From Maledivibacter sp. (GTDB lineage: Bacteria > Bacillota > Clostridia > Peptostreptococcales > Caminicellaceae), in assembly GCA_025210375.1 (NCBI GenBank), contig JAOASB010000005.1, positions 61,878 through 125,877 on the forward strand: a stretch of DNA of 64,000 nucleotides, in the 5' to 3' direction. A program made the position numbers and the translations under genes. The notes beneath the pieces were generated by a model. The model saw only the letters and a program-made list of their open reading frames with translations. It was not told where the DNA came from and searched no databases. This document shows, in pieces, positions 26,745-36,152 of the stretch. Each line of letters opens with the position of its first letter. Within the stretch, counting starts at the first letter, position 1.

Positions 26745-26870
26745 TAAGTACAATATTTTTTGATTATATAAATAAATTATATTTATATCCATATATTATG
26801 ACTTGAATTATGGATTCGATGTTAAAATACTGTTACAGAATGTAATTTGTGATTAAGATAGTATGATTTG

Positions 26871-26879
26871 TGGTATAAT
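26871..26879 (+). promoter_or_regulatory. Extended -10 promoter element
   Basis: TGGTATAAT, an extended -10, 72 bp before the small gene at 26952. No good -35 is seen. Confidence 0.45.
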
Positions 26880-26951
26880 CTACAATAAGGGAATAAGTGT
26901 TATATACATTATAGTGATAAATAATTAGTTTTATGGGGGGTAGACAGAAAA

Positions 26952-27059
26952 ATGAAAAATATTAAAGCCCTAGTTGTTGGGGGAACATACTTTTCAATTA
27001 TTTTTGGAATCGCTGGTTTTATTCTAAATATGAGTAGCCATGTCGTTAATATAAGATAG
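26952..27059 (+). CDS. 35-aa single-helix membrane peptide
   Basis: MKNIKALVVGGTYFSIIFGI... with one predicted transmembrane helix, preceded by a GGGGGG run 12 nt upstream and a promoter-like element. No family known to me. It may be a small membrane regulator or a chance frame; it has its own promoter and a downstream terminator. Confidence 0.45.
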   Translation: MKNIKALVVGGTYFSIIFGIAGFILNMSSHVVNIR

Positions 27060-27145
27060 TTTGTAGCAATACTGTCTTATGTATCTATAGATATAATGAA
27101 AACATTTAATGATTACAGAAAAAATTAAATAGTTATGAGTTAAAG

Positions 27146-27184
27146 CTATAAGAAACCTTCATAGGGAATCTTATAGTTTTTTTG
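27146..27184 (+). terminator. Terminator before sleB
   Basis: CTATAAGA...TCTTATAG stem followed by TTTTTTTG. Confidence 0.75.
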
Positions 27185-27258
27185 TTTTGAATTACTATGA
27201 ATAATATGGGATATATAACAGAAAATATTAGTAACTTTATTATAAGAGGAGGACTAAA

Positions 27259-28149
27259 ATGAAAAGAAAATACATGACTTTTTTATCGTTGCTATTAGTT
27301 ATAACGCTTGTAGGAATATTTTATATAGACGTATGCTATGCAAGAACCCTATACTGGGGAACTCGGGGAGGGGATGTGAGGGAAGTCCAAGAAAAATTAA
27401 AGAGATGGGGGTATTATAGGGGAACTGTAGATGGGATATATGGAAAAGAAACCTATAGAGCAGTAATTAATTTTCAAAGAAAAAATAGATTAAGGGCTGA
27501 TGGATTGGTAGGAGATGGTACAAAAAAAGCTTTGGGAATTATAAAAACTAGAAAAACTCCAGCCTATAACAAGCTCACTGAGACAGCCCAAAGAAAATTA
27601 AAGCAATGGGATTACTATAAAGGAGCTATAGATGGGATTAACGGTAGTCAAACATATAATGCAATTAAAAAATTCCAAAGGAGAAATGGTTTAAGGGTTG
27701 ATGGATATATTGGAGCCCAAACTAGTAAAGCCTTAGGAATATCCCAAAGAACTGCAAGTAAAGGATATGCAGCCACAAGTAAGGGGGTATCGAAGTCTGA
27801 TGAGGTAACCCTCTTAGCTATGGCAATAAATGGAGAGGCTAGAGGTGAACCCTATGTAGGACAAGTTGCAGTAGGTGCAGTCATCCTTAATAGGGTTAAG
27901 AATCCCTCCTTCCCGAATTCCATCCCGGGGGTTGTATATCAACCACTGGCCTTTGAAGCAGTATCAAATGGACAGGTATATAAGCCCATAAAATCAAGTG
28001 CTATGAAAGCAGCTAGAGACGCTATGAATGGTTGGGACCCTACAGGAGGAGCATTGTATTATTGGAATCCTACAAAGGCAACTAGTGGATGGATATCCAG
28101 ACTGAAACCAACTCTTAAAATCGGAAAACATGTTTTTGCAAAAAAATAG
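27259..28149 (+). CDS. sleB: Spore cortex-lytic enzyme SleB
   Basis: A 296-aa protein: signal peptide (about residues 1-28), two PG_binding_1 repeats (WGTRGGDVREVQEKLKRWGY and the second near residue 110) and a C-terminal SleB/CwlJ hydrolase domain (ALAMAINGEARGEPYVGQ-type start with the catalytic Glu; GGALYYWNPTKA). It degrades muramic-lactam cortex during germination. Many SleB proteins have a single binding repeat; this one has two. ATG after AGGAGG; ypeB follows, as is usual. Confidence 0.94.
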   Translation: MKRKYMTFLSLLLVITLVGIFYIDVCYARTLYWGTRGGDVREVQEKLKRWGYYRGTVDGIYGKETYRAVINFQRKNRLRADGLVGDGTKKALGIIKTRKTPAYNKLTETAQRKLKQWDYYKGAIDGINGSQTYNAIKKFQRRNGLRVDGYIGAQTSKALGISQRTASKGYAATSKGVSKSDEVTLLAMAINGEARGEPYVGQVAVGAVILNRVKNPSFPNSIPGVVYQPLAFEAVSNGQVYKPIKSSAMKAARDAMNGWDPTGGALYYWNPTKATSGWISRLKPTLKIGKHVFAKK

Positions 28150-28165
28150 TAGGGAGGGACTAAGG

Positions 28166-29515
28166 ATGAGAAATATATTAGTAGGTATGGTCGTTTCCCT
28201 TTTAATAATATTGGGATTGACATTTAACTGGGGATATAACCAGCATGACCAGCTTAGTAACTATAACGTATATGTTGAAAATCAGTTCAGAAGGATGTTC
28301 TATGATTTAGTTGGAAATGTTGAAAATATACAGTCAAATCTTGCTAAGGTAATGGTTTCTGCAACACCAAAGCAAAACGTTCTATTATTTACTGATCTGA
28401 TGTATAAGTGCTATGACGCCCAAGAAGGGTTAACACAGCTTCCAATCAAACATAAAGATGTTAGTAAAACCCAGAAGTTTTTAAGTCAAGTAGGAGATTT
28501 TAGTATGGCAATGTCTAAAAAATGTTTAAAGGGAATACCATTAACCCAGGAGGATATTAAAACAATAGAGGAATTACATAATTATTCTAATTATTTAGCT
28601 CAAAGCCTTTTAGAGCTTCAGAAGGGTATTAATCAGAATGATATCAGATTGAATGGTCTTGTAATACAAACAAATAAAGAATTAAATAAGACAAATGATA
28701 ATATGCTCAACACCAGTTTTTTAAACGTGGAAGAAAGAATGCAAGAATATCCCGAATTAATATATGATGGACCCTTTTCTGAGCATCTAAAGAATATCAA
28801 ACCTAGGTTAAAGGGAGAAGAAATATCAAAAAATGAGGCAAAGGGTCTCGCTAGGGAATTTTTAAAGGATAATAAAAAATATATCGCCACCATAATATCG
28901 GAGACAGAAAACACAAGATTCCCCGCTTATGTTATTGAGCTGAATGAAGAAAACCAAGAAGGATATATAACGTTGGCTATAACTAAGAAGGCCGGTAAAG
29001 TCATATGGATGCTAAATACAAAACCTTCTATTGATAAAACCTTGAGCCCAAAGGATGCTATTCAAAAAGCCAAGGAGTTTTTAGAAAAGAATAGTCTAAA
29101 TAATATGGTTCCAACTTATTCTGAAGAATATGATGGAGTGAGCGTTATTAACTTTGCATATAAGCAGGATGATGTACTAGTTTATACTGACTTGATTAAG
29201 GTAAAGGTAAGTTTAGAGGATGGGAGTATTGTAGGATATGAAGCCGATGGATATTTATCAAACCACCATAAAAGAAATATAGAACAGCCTAAAATCTCCC
29301 AAAAAGATGCTATAAATATGATAAGTCTAGATGCAGAGGTTAAAAAGATCAGACTAGCTATTATACCCACGGAAGGCTCTAAGGAAGTTCTATGCTACGA
29401 AGTTATAGCTGATTATAAGGAAGATTCCTTTCTAATATACGTCAATGCTTTAAATGGAGAAGAGGAAAGAATATTACAAATGATCATAAAAAAACAAGGT
29501 ATATTGATGATGTAG
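28166..29515 (+). CDS. ypeB: Germination protein YpeB
   Basis: A 449-aa protein with an N-terminal membrane anchor and C-terminal PepSY-like repeats (KNEAKGLAREFLKDNKKY; SPKDAIQKAKEFLEKN; SQKDAINMISLDAEVKK). YpeB is needed for SleB localisation and stability in the spore. Start set at ATG 28166, with AGGGAGGG upstream; the longer frame would overlap sleB without a ribosome binding site. It forms a two-gene operon with sleB. Confidence 0.93.
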   Translation: MRNILVGMVVSLLIILGLTFNWGYNQHDQLSNYNVYVENQFRRMFYDLVGNVENIQSNLAKVMVSATPKQNVLLFTDLMYKCYDAQEGLTQLPIKHKDVSKTQKFLSQVGDFSMAMSKKCLKGIPLTQEDIKTIEELHNYSNYLAQSLLELQKGINQNDIRLNGLVIQTNKELNKTNDNMLNTSFLNVEERMQEYPELIYDGPFSEHLKNIKPRLKGEEISKNEAKGLAREFLKDNKKYIATIISETENTRFPAYVIELNEENQEGYITLAITKKAGKVIWMLNTKPSIDKTLSPKDAIQKAKEFLEKNSLNNMVPTYSEEYDGVSVINFAYKQDDVLVYTDLIKVKVSLEDGSIVGYEADGYLSNHHKRNIEQPKISQKDAINMISLDAEVKKIRLAIIPTEGSKEVLCYEVIADYKEDSFLIYVNALNGEEERILQMIIKKQGILMM

Positions 29516-29746
29516 TATTAGGTAAATTCGAAAAATAAACTGGCTATTTCACCTATCCTTCTGACTTTTTTTCATATGCCTTACTTTTTTACATATGCAG
29601 AGTGGCCTTCATTTTTATAATGTATGGGGGCCATTTTAAATTCCTTTAACCTATAAAGAATTCGTAGATTATATATTTAAGATATGATAAAATTAATCTC
29701 AGATTATTTGTTTGTATGTTTATGAAAGATATATGGAGGAGAAAAA

Positions 29747-30418
29747 ATGAATAATTACAGTGCATTTGAGATAATAGGCCCTAGAATGATTGGACCCTCT
29801 AGTTCCCATACTGCTGGGGCAGCTAGGTTGGGAAAGATCGCGGGTAAGCTGGCAAATTATGATGTTAAAAGGGTGAAATTTATACTTCATGGATCCTTTG
29901 CTAAAACATACAAAGGACATGGGACAGATAGGGCCCTTATGGCGGGGATTTTAGGTATGAAGGAAAGTGATGAGAAACTCAAAAATTCCCTTAAGATTGC
30001 AGAAAATAAGGATATAGACTATGAATTTTTGGAGGATGATTTAGGAGAAGTTCATCCAAATACAGTTAAGTTTATGATTGAAAAATCCGATGGAAGAAAA
30101 ATAGAACTTATGGGGTCATCTATCGGTGGGGGAAACATAAAAATCATTGAGTTGAATGGGTTAAAGCTTGAATTTACAGGACAGTATCCAACTATCATAA
30201 CTAGACATTCAGATCATCCAGGTATTATAGCAAAAATCACAAAAATTTTAGCCTATTATAAAATTAATATAGCCTTTATGAGTGTATATAGACAGGATAA
30301 GGGACAGGATGCATTTATGGTAATCGAGTCCGATAATAGGTTAGAGCCTAAGCTAGTTGAATATATACAGAAGTCCGTAGACGAAATAAAAAATATTTAC
30401 TTGATAAATTCTATATAA
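29747..30418 (+). CDS. sdaAB: L-serine dehydratase, iron-sulfur-dependent, beta subunit
   Basis: A 223-aa subunit: GPRMIGPSSSHTAGAARLG at the N-terminus and an ACT domain at the C-terminus (TIITRHSDHPGIIAKITKIL). With SdaAA it converts L-serine to pyruvate and ammonia using an oxygen-sensitive 4Fe-4S cluster. ATG after GGAGGAG. The 231-bp gap upstream holds a weak hairpin (TGGCC...GGCCATTTT, about 29604-29638) and probably the promoter. Confidence 0.95.
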   Translation: MNNYSAFEIIGPRMIGPSSSHTAGAARLGKIAGKLANYDVKRVKFILHGSFAKTYKGHGTDRALMAGILGMKESDEKLKNSLKIAENKDIDYEFLEDDLGEVHPNTVKFMIEKSDGRKIELMGSSIGGGNIKIIELNGLKLEFTGQYPTIITRHSDHPGIIAKITKILAYYKINIAFMSVYRQDKGQDAFMVIESDNRLEPKLVEYIQKSVDEIKNIYLINSI

Positions 30419-30444
30419 TCTATAAGGAAGAAAGGAATAGTCGT

Positions 30445-31326
30445 ATGAAGTATAAATTTAATAGTGGTGAGGAGCTAGTAGGGCTTTGTAAAAATTACGA
30501 TAAAAAGATATGGGAGATTATGATCTTAAGGGAAGTTGAAAATTCAGATAAGACCAAGGAAGAAATTTTCAATTTGATGAAGGAAAATCTATATGTGATG
30601 AAGAAAGCCGTTGAAAAAGGACTTACACAGGATATTAAATCTGTGAGTGGTCTTGTTGGAGGAGATGCAAAACTGCTTAGACGAAGATATGAAGATAAAA
30701 AAACTGTTTCCGGAAGTAGAATGCTTAAGGCAGTGGCTAGTGCAATGGCAGTTTTAGAAGTGAATGCATCTATGGGACAAGTGGTAGCGGCTCCCACTGC
30801 AGGTTCCTGTGGAATTTTACCTGGAGTTTTGATAACTATTGGTGAAGAGCTTAGTGTAAATGAAGAAAAATTAGTTAATGGTTTATTTACTGCTTCCGCT
30901 ATTGGACTCATTATAGCTCAAAATGCCACTGTTTCTGGTGCTGAAGGTGGGTGCCAAGCTGAGACTGGAACTGCTTCTGCTATGGCGGCAGCAGCTGTTG
31001 TTGAAATCTTAGGGGGAAGCCCTGAGTCAGCCCTCCATGCATCTGCAATGACAATAAAAAATATTTTGGGATTAGTATGTGATCCTATAGCCGGTTTAGT
31101 AGAATGTCCATGTGTAAAGAGAAATGCCATAGGAACAGCAAATGCACTGATTTCAGCGGATATGGCTTTAGCAGGTATAGAAAGCATCATACCCTTCGAT
31201 GAAGTGGTTAATGCCATGTATAGGGTGGGAAAATCTTTGCCAATAGCTTTAAAAGAAACGGCATTGGGTGGATTGGCGGCTACCCCAACGGGTAAAAGAA
31301 TAATGAATGAAATTTTTCATACATAG
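30445..31326 (+). CDS. sdaAA: L-serine dehydratase, iron-sulfur-dependent, alpha subunit
   Basis: A 293-aa catalytic subunit with APTAGSCGILPGVLI, GAEGGCQAETGTASAMAAAA and CDPIAGLVECPCVKRNA, whose Cys residues ligate the iron-sulfur cluster. Lies 26 bp after sdaAB in the usual order for clostridial two-gene serine dehydratases. Confidence 0.96.
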   Translation: MKYKFNSGEELVGLCKNYDKKIWEIMILREVENSDKTKEEIFNLMKENLYVMKKAVEKGLTQDIKSVSGLVGGDAKLLRRRYEDKKTVSGSRMLKAVASAMAVLEVNASMGQVVAAPTAGSCGILPGVLITIGEELSVNEEKLVNGLFTASAIGLIIAQNATVSGAEGGCQAETGTASAMAAAAVVEILGGSPESALHASAMTIKNILGLVCDPIAGLVECPCVKRNAIGTANALISADMALAGIESIIPFDEVVNAMYRVGKSLPIALKETALGGLAATPTGKRIMNEIFHT

Positions 31327-31355
31327 GCTATAGATTACGTTCGGAGGATTGTATT

Positions 31356-31859
31356 ATGAGAAGCACAAGAAAATTAGTAATGCTGGGGTTATTTATATCA
31401 ATGGCTCTAGCCCTTAATATATATGAAAAAATGATACCTGTACCCTTTATAGCACCTGGAGCAAAGCTGGGACTTTCCAATATAATAACCTTGACTGTCC
31501 TTATGATCTTTGGGTTTAAAGATGCCTTTATTGTACTCATAGCTAGGATATTATTAGGCTCAATATTTGGGGGAGGAATATCGGGATTTATATATAGTGT
31601 TTCAGGTGGGATACTGAGTATTTTAGCCATGGCGTTTATTAAAAGACTGGGGAAGGAAAATGTCAGTGTAATAGGAATAAGTGTTGTTGGGGCAGTATTT
31701 CATAATATAGGACAATTATTGGCAGCAGCCCTTATTATTAACAACATAAATATATTTATATATTTACCCATACTATTTATTGCTGCAATAGGTACGGGTA
31801 TATTTGTTGGCTTAACAACAAAGTATCTTTTATTAGCTTTAAAGAGAATTACTAGATAG
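31356..31859 (+). CDS. Gx transporter family membrane protein
   Basis: A 167-aa protein with about five predicted helices, matching the family once called heptaprenyl diphosphate synthase component I (KLVMLGLFISMALALNIYEK, APGAKLGLSNIITL, SIFGGGISGFIYSVSGGIL). The family is now seen as ECF S-component-like. It often sits beside Rnf/ApbE genes; here it follows sdaAA by 29 bp and may be co-transcribed with it. Substrate unknown. Confidence 0.85.
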   Translation: MRSTRKLVMLGLFISMALALNIYEKMIPVPFIAPGAKLGLSNIITLTVLMIFGFKDAFIVLIARILLGSIFGGGISGFIYSVSGGILSILAMAFIKRLGKENVSVIGISVVGAVFHNIGQLLAAALIINNINIFIYLPILFIAAIGTGIFVGLTTKYLLLALKRITR

Positions 31860-32007
31860 AAAAAATTAAAGGAATGAGTAAGATACCCAGTTTATTTCTT
31901 CAATGTGTCGCAAGCTATATAGGCTAATTTTTCTAATATGACCAGAAATATTGTATTGATTAGGCCCTCGTATCTTTGATAAGCTATATGATAAAGGGGG
32001 TTTTTGA

Positions 32008-32376
32008 ATGGAAAGAATATTAAGATTATTAACTGGGAGTAAAATAATATCTATATCCACAGGTTTTATACTGCTTATAGCAGGAGTGTTATCAAGAATT
32101 CAATTTGCCCATAGTAGTGGAGTTGTAGGGTTTATAATACCACTAATATTTATTTCTTTAAGTTTTGGCACAATTTTTTCTGCTATTTTCAAAAGTGAGA
32201 AAAGAAATGTCAAGGGGCTATTTGTAAAATCAGTACTTGCTCCATGGGCAATAGTAATTGCCATAACATCATTAAATAGGTTGGGAATCGATTCTCCAAT
32301 GATTAAGGCAGGTTCGTTATTTTTAATAAATATAGCATTTTTTAATAAAGAAATTAGTAAGGCTTCAGATCAATAA
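32008..32376 (+). CDS. 122-aa membrane protein
   Basis: Four predicted helices in a short protein with basic loops (FKSEKRNVKG). RBS AAAGGGGG before the ATG. No family recognised. Followed directly by its own terminator, so it is probably monocistronic. Confidence 0.6.
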   Translation: MERILRLLTGSKIISISTGFILLIAGVLSRIQFAHSSGVVGFIIPLIFISLSFGTIFSAIFKSEKRNVKGLFVKSVLAPWAIVIAITSLNRLGIDSPMIKAGSLFLINIAFFNKEISKASDQ

Positions 32377-32416
32377 AAGATAGCTTTGGGATAAAACCCT
32401 AGCTATCTTTTATTTT
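32375..32416 (+). terminator. Terminator
   Basis: AAAAGATAGCT with its perfect complement, an inner GGG/CCC pairing, then ATTTTT. The stem begins at the stop codon of the 122-aa gene. Confidence 0.85.
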
Positions 32417-32462
32417 TAAATATATAGTAATTGACACCATATTATCCGAGCATTTAATAATA

Positions 32463-32621
32463 GAGTAAATTGCATAATTACCTTCTATAAAAACTATCTA
32501 TTATATATAGTTTGAAAATCTTCAGAGCTATACCATCAAATATGCTTATATCTTAAGGAATTAAATCAAAGACGATATTCCCATATTAGATTTAGCCAAG
32601 TAAGAGTTATGTAATTTCCTC
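32463..32621 (+). repeat. MITE-like repeat, copy 2
   Basis: A full-length 159-bp copy with ends GAGTAAATTGCATAA and TTATGTAATTTCCTC, flanked by the 4-bp target duplication AATA (32459-32462 and 32622-32625). Confidence 0.85.
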
Positions 32622-32687
32622 AATAATCAATGAAAAATTTTATAGATTTATGAATATAAAAGTATATAGGAGAAATTCTAATTATAT

Positions 32688-32846
32688 GAGCAAATTGCAT
32701 AATCGCTTTCCATAAAAGCTATCTACCCCATGTAGTTTTAAAATTTCAAAAGCTATAACATCAAATATCCCTATGTATTAAGTAATTACACTAAGGATGA
32801 TATTCCCATATGCGGCTTAGCCAATTAAAGGTTATGCAATTTCCTT
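32688..32846 (+). repeat. MITE-like repeat, copy 3
   Basis: A full-length 159-bp copy, more diverged inside; flanks ATAT and GTAT (3 of 4 match). It ends 26 bp before the start of the 60-aa gene. Confidence 0.8.
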
Positions 32847-32871
32847 GTATAAAAATAGTGGAGGTCAAAAA

Positions 32872-33054
32872 ATGGATAAAAAATATGTTATTGTATGTGA
32901 AAATAATTCTATATCCCAGCCAATGAATAGAGTTAAGGCAATAAATATGGCAAAAGAATATGGGCAAGAAGGAAAAAAGGCATACATAGTTACTAAGGAA
33001 GAAGGGGAGAGAATAAAGAAAAGTGGTAAGTTTTATACACCTGAGTGGGAATAA
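32872..33054 (+). CDS. 60-aa hypothetical protein
   Basis: MDKKYVIVCENNSISQPMNR... a small soluble protein with beta-helix character. The start is the ATG at 32872 with GGAGG 8-9 nt before; the longer frame begins within sequence next to the MITE. No family recognised. Its transcript must start in or near the MITE upstream. Confidence 0.65.
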   Translation: MDKKYVIVCENNSISQPMNRVKAINMAKEYGQEGKKAYIVTKEEGERIKKSGKFYTPEWE

Positions 33055-33061
33055 TCAAAGT

Positions 33062-33130
33062 AAATAAAGCATCTTGTTGACTTTGTCAACAATCTGAGCA
33101 TCTTGCTTTTAAGCAAGATGCTTTATTTAT
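33062..33130 (+). terminator. Terminator carrying a remnant of the RNA element (copy E)
   Basis: The ancestral terminator is an 18-bp stem (AAATAAAGCATCTTGCTT and complement). Inside its left arm lie 21 bases (TTGACTTTGTCAACAATCTGA) identical to the small end-hairpin of the hairpin-associated RNA element, followed by a repeat of GCATCTTG. Confidence 0.75.
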
Positions 33131-33308
33131 TTCGAAAAGTCACAAAAGCCTAAAAACACAACGGAACACAAATAAACAAATATAAACAAAAAGAAACAAA
33201 TATAATATTGCATAAAATATTGACTGAATATAGGCAAAATGTTACAATTGTATTGAAAATATAATAGGAAAACGATAGTAATGATTAATGGTTAAGAACT
33301 AATTACTT

Positions 33309-33414
33309 GAGGGAACTGCATAACTCTCACTTGGCAGAGGTGTATAATATTTTGCTATGTATAAATTAGGATTTACCCTAACTCCTCCATAGAAGGTGAT
33401 TATGCAATTTGCTC
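33309..33414 (-). repeat. MITE-like repeat, copy 4 (reverse, short)
   Basis: The only copy in reverse orientation: starts GAGGGAACTGCATAACTCTC and ends GATTATGCAATTTGCTC, 106 bp, with an unrelated middle. The rest of 33131-33308 is A/T-rich without evident features. Confidence 0.7.
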
Positions 33415-33458
33415 AATCAAGTATTATTATTTATATTTTTAAATTGGAGGGATTAGAT

Positions 33459-34286
33459 TTGGAGAATATACATCCTGTTATTCAAAAAATTATTGATGTA
33501 GCACCTTATTTTTCAAAGGGTAGAAGAAATGGTTTTATGATAGGGATTACAGATTTAGAAAAAAACTTAAAATATTTTCCAAATGAAGTTATAGATTTAC
33601 AGATACAACCTAACTCAATGCTTCCCCCCGATGATCCTATGATGAAGGTGATGAAGACAGGACAATCCTTAGAAATAAAGGTAGAGAGAGAACTGTATGG
33701 GATTCCATTTAAAGCTATCTATATTCCGATAAAGGATGAAAATGGGACAATAGTGGGAGGCGTAGCATTAGGATATGAACTTGAGGTAGAAGAAAATATA
33801 ACTAATATTAGTGAAGGACTTTTAGAATCCATAGAAAACATCTTGGGGTACATAAATAAAATATCCAGTGGTTCCAAGAGCCAAGAGACTATAAGTGAAG
33901 ATATGGTGGGAACTGTACAAGGCTCCGAAGATAATTATAAAAAGACAGACGAGGTTTTAAATTTTATAAAAATGGTTTCAAATCAAACCAATCTTTTAGC
34001 ATTAAATGCACAAATAGAAGCAGCTAGGGCAGGTGAAGCTGGTAGAGGTTTTAGTGTTGTGGCCAATGAAGTGAAAAAACTTGGGGCTTCTAGTGCCGAT
34101 GCAGTTAATGATGTCAGAACTATACTAGAAGAAATAAAAAAATCGAATCAATTAACAAAAAGCTTAGTTGAAAAGAGTAGATCCATATCCAGCGAGCATG
34201 TCGAAGATATAGAGCAAATATTTGCTGCTGTTCAAGAATTAAATAGCTTAATTATTTCTTTAAAGGATTTAGCTAAAAGTCTTTAA
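33459..34286 (+). CDS. Soluble methyl-accepting chemotaxis-like protein
   Basis: About 275 aa, no membrane segment: an N-terminal PAS/GAF-like sensing region (about residues 1-125) and a C-terminal MCP signalling hairpin ([25 protein letters not shown], then [17 protein letters not shown]). The signalling domain is short. I place the start at TTG 33459 because GGAGGG lies 8 nt before it; an ATG further upstream falls inside a MITE end. No che genes are near, so it may signal to a distant array or another kinase. Confidence 0.82.
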   Translation: MENIHPVIQKIIDVAPYFSKGRRNGFMIGITDLEKNLKYFPNEVIDLQIQPNSMLPPDDPMMKVMKTGQSLEIKVERELYGIPFKAIYIPIKDENGTIVGGVALGYELEVEENITNISEGLLESIENILGYINKISSGSKSQETISEDMVGTVQGSEDNYKKTDEVLNFIKMVSNQTNLLALNAQIEAARAGEAGRGFSVVANEVKKLGASSADAVNDVRTILEEIKKSNQLTKSLVEKSRSISSEHVEDIEQIFAAVQELNSLIISLKDLAKSL

Positions 34287-34350
34287 ATTAAAATAAAAAT
34301 TTAAGTGTGTCAAGCCTCTGGACTTTTGATCAGATTTTTCTATAAAAAAT

Positions 34351-34555
34351 AAGACTCCTGTTTATGTTCAGGAGTCTTAGGCTGCCTAACAACCCGAATT
34401 TCTTCGTTGTTGCTTCACCCAAGAACCCTTACGTATGTCTGTATACGCTACGGCCTCTCGGTTTCAGCACGCCTCGAACTTCGAATTGTTAGGCAGCCTA
34501 CCATCTTGTTGACTTTGTCAACAATCTGAGACTCCTGTTTATGTTCGGGAGTCTT
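34351..34555 (-). mobile_element. Hairpin-duplicating RNA element, copy A
   Basis: A 151-bp insert (34379-34529) between two copies of the same terminator hairpin (34353-34378 and 34530-34555, 26 bp, one mismatch). On the minus strand the insert has a small hairpin (GTTGACAAAGTCAAC) then a 120-nt unit whose ends pair over 20 bp including two G-U pairs. The outer terminator has its T-run on the minus strand, so it serves the minus-strand gene at 34729. Confidence 0.85.
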
Positions 34556-34556
34556 T

Positions 34557-34704
34557 AGTTTACCTAACAAGTGGAGATTTTTCCTTGTCGATAAAACCCA
34601 GAATCCTTACGTATGTCTATATACGCCGTGGTTTCTGGGTTTTAGTAGGCTTTGAACTTTAGATTATCGGCCTATCATATTGTAGACTTTGTCTATAATA
34701 ATAA
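34557..34704 (-). mobile_element. Hairpin-duplicating RNA element, decayed copy D
   Basis: An older copy next to copy A, starting right after the second terminator copy. It keeps CCTTACGTATGTCT and the small hairpin TGTAGACTTTGTCTATA, but is otherwise diverged. No third terminator copy is recognisable at its far end. Confidence 0.7.
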
Positions 34705-34728
34705 AGCTAAATAGTAGCAAAGTATACT

Positions 34729-35532
34729 CTAAGCTTTTATCACATTATCAAGTTTTTTTCTTTTCAGATCATGTATATAGTAAGGTATATATATGAGGGT
34801 GAAAATAAGGAACATTCCCGCTACTAATATTGGAATATAGTATGGATATGGAGGGAAATAATCAAGTACTGATGATGCCAACGGCTTACTTCTCAGATAT
34901 GAATAATTTCCATCAACTATATAATTAAATATTCCAACAAAGGCCAAATATATATAACTCCAGTGGAATGTCTTCTTTAAGGATTTTAGTGTAGGTTTAT
35001 ATTCATAGGCAATTATCATGAAAAAGGTAGCAATTAATATTGCACCGTGACCTACAAAAAATTCAATGAACATCCAATGGGGAAATAGAAATCCCCCCGT
35101 ATCAGGAAATAAAAGGGCTTGGCTTGCACCTCCTAATCCCCAAAAATAAACTACTTGAAAAATAGAGTAGCTTTCTTTTAAGATCATAAAAATACAAAGT
35201 ATAACAGTTATTCTACATAGATATAATGGCAATGATTCTTGGATAGTAAATACTCCCCTTTCAATATACCAAAAATGCAGAAAAAAGGATTGGAGAAATA
35301 GAATGAATGCCAATACTCTTCCTATTTTTACTCTAGTATTTGGTTCTCTAAGCCTCTCTTTATTAGAAAACATCAAAAAAATAAGACCTAGAATAAAGCA
35401 TAAAGTTAATATATGGCTTTTAGAAAAAGAATCATATATACCCCTTCCCACAGTATTATTCCAGAATAAGTTCATGTCAAAAATATCACACAAAGCAAGT
35501 CTACCCTTAACAACAGCAAATAATAGTAACAA
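34729..35532 (-). CDS. YwaF-like (TIGR02206) integral membrane protein
   Basis: A 267-aa protein with about seven predicted helices: SHILTLCFILGLIFLMFSNK, FFLHFWYIERG, the conserved LPLYLCRI and FPHWMFIEFFVGHG. This matches the TIGR02206/YwaF family of unknown function. TTG start at 35532 with GAAGGGAG 9 nt upstream; an internal ATG (MNLFWNN) is the alternative. Its 3' untranslated region holds copies D and A of the RNA element before the functional terminator. Confidence 0.8.
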   Translation of the reverse strand: MLLLFAVVKGRLALCDIFDMNLFWNNTVGRGIYDSFSKSHILTLCFILGLIFLMFSNKERLREPNTRVKIGRVLAFILFLQSFFLHFWYIERGVFTIQESLPLYLCRITVILCIFMILKESYSIFQVVYFWGLGGASQALLFPDTGGFLFPHWMFIEFFVGHGAILIATFFMIIAYEYKPTLKSLKKTFHWSYIYLAFVGIFNYIVDGNYSYLRSKPLASSVLDYFPPYPYYIPILVAGMFLIFTLIYIPYYIHDLKRKKLDNVIKA

Positions 35533-35692
35533 CCTGATTTACTCCCTTCATTAACGACAAATTATTTCATTATCTATTATAATATAACAATATAAACATT
35601 AAAAGTGGAAGAATATCATAAATAATAAATTTAAGAAAACATTAAGAATATCATATTAACCATCAATTTGGATAAATTTATCAAAAAATGTA

Positions 35693-35745
35693 TTGACAAA
35701 GTGCGACTACAAGCGTAGACTGATTATAAACTACAAATGTAGTCG
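35693..35745 (+). promoter_or_regulatory. BlaI-type promoter with two operators
   Basis: TTGACA (35693-35698), 17 nt, TAGACT (35716-35721). A first dyad, GACTACAAGCGTAGAC, sits between them and a second, ACTACAAATGTAGTCG, just after the -10. Both match the ACTACAnnTGTAGT form of BlaI/MecI operators, so the operon is autorepressed. Confidence 0.85.
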
Positions 35746-35758
35746 AAAGGGGGTGAAA

Positions 35759-36136
35759 ATGATGAAGGAAATACCGCAAATATCAGATTCAGAATGGAAA
35801 ATTATGAAGATACTTTGGGAAAAATCACCACAGACAGCTGGTGAAATCATTGAAATATTAGGGGAGAGTACTAATTGGAGACCTACTACTGTGAAGACAT
35901 TGATCAGTAGATTGGTAAAGAAGAATGCCGTGGCTTTTGAGAAAAAAAACAGATATTATTACTATTTTCCTTTAGTAACTGAGTCAGAGTGTGCTAAGGA
36001 AGAAGGCAAGTCATTTCTAAGAAAAGTATATGGAGGGGCGTTGAAGCCAATGATTGCAAATTTTTTAGAAATCCAGAAATTATCCCAAGAGGATATTGAC
36101 GATTTGAAACGGATTTTAGATGAGAAGAAGGATTGA
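35759..36136 (+). CDS. BlaI/MecI/CopY-family repressor
   Basis: About 125 aa with a winged helix (ISDSEWKIMKILWEKSPQTAGEI; WRPTTVKTLISRLVKKNAV) and C-terminal dimerisation helices. ATG 35759 follows GGGGGTG; the longer frame runs through the operators. It lies 16 bp before an M56-M23 protease gene, as BlaI does before BlaR1, so cleavage by that protease probably relieves repression. Confidence 0.93.
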   Translation: MMKEIPQISDSEWKIMKILWEKSPQTAGEIIEILGESTNWRPTTVKTLISRLVKKNAVAFEKKNRYYYYFPLVTESECAKEEGKSFLRKVYGGALKPMIANFLEIQKLSQEDIDDLKRILDEKKD

Positions 36137-36152
36137 AGTGAGGTAGCTGTAT

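Noticed and set aside
33159..33200. Runs of repeated AAACAAATA-like words
   Set aside because: Low-complexity A-rich DNA; no regular unit length and no sign of function.
34351..34704. CRISPR-like or simple tandem repeat array
   Set aside because: There are only two units, of unequal divergence, each with internal hairpins and flanking terminator duplications; spacing and lengths do not fit a CRISPR array.
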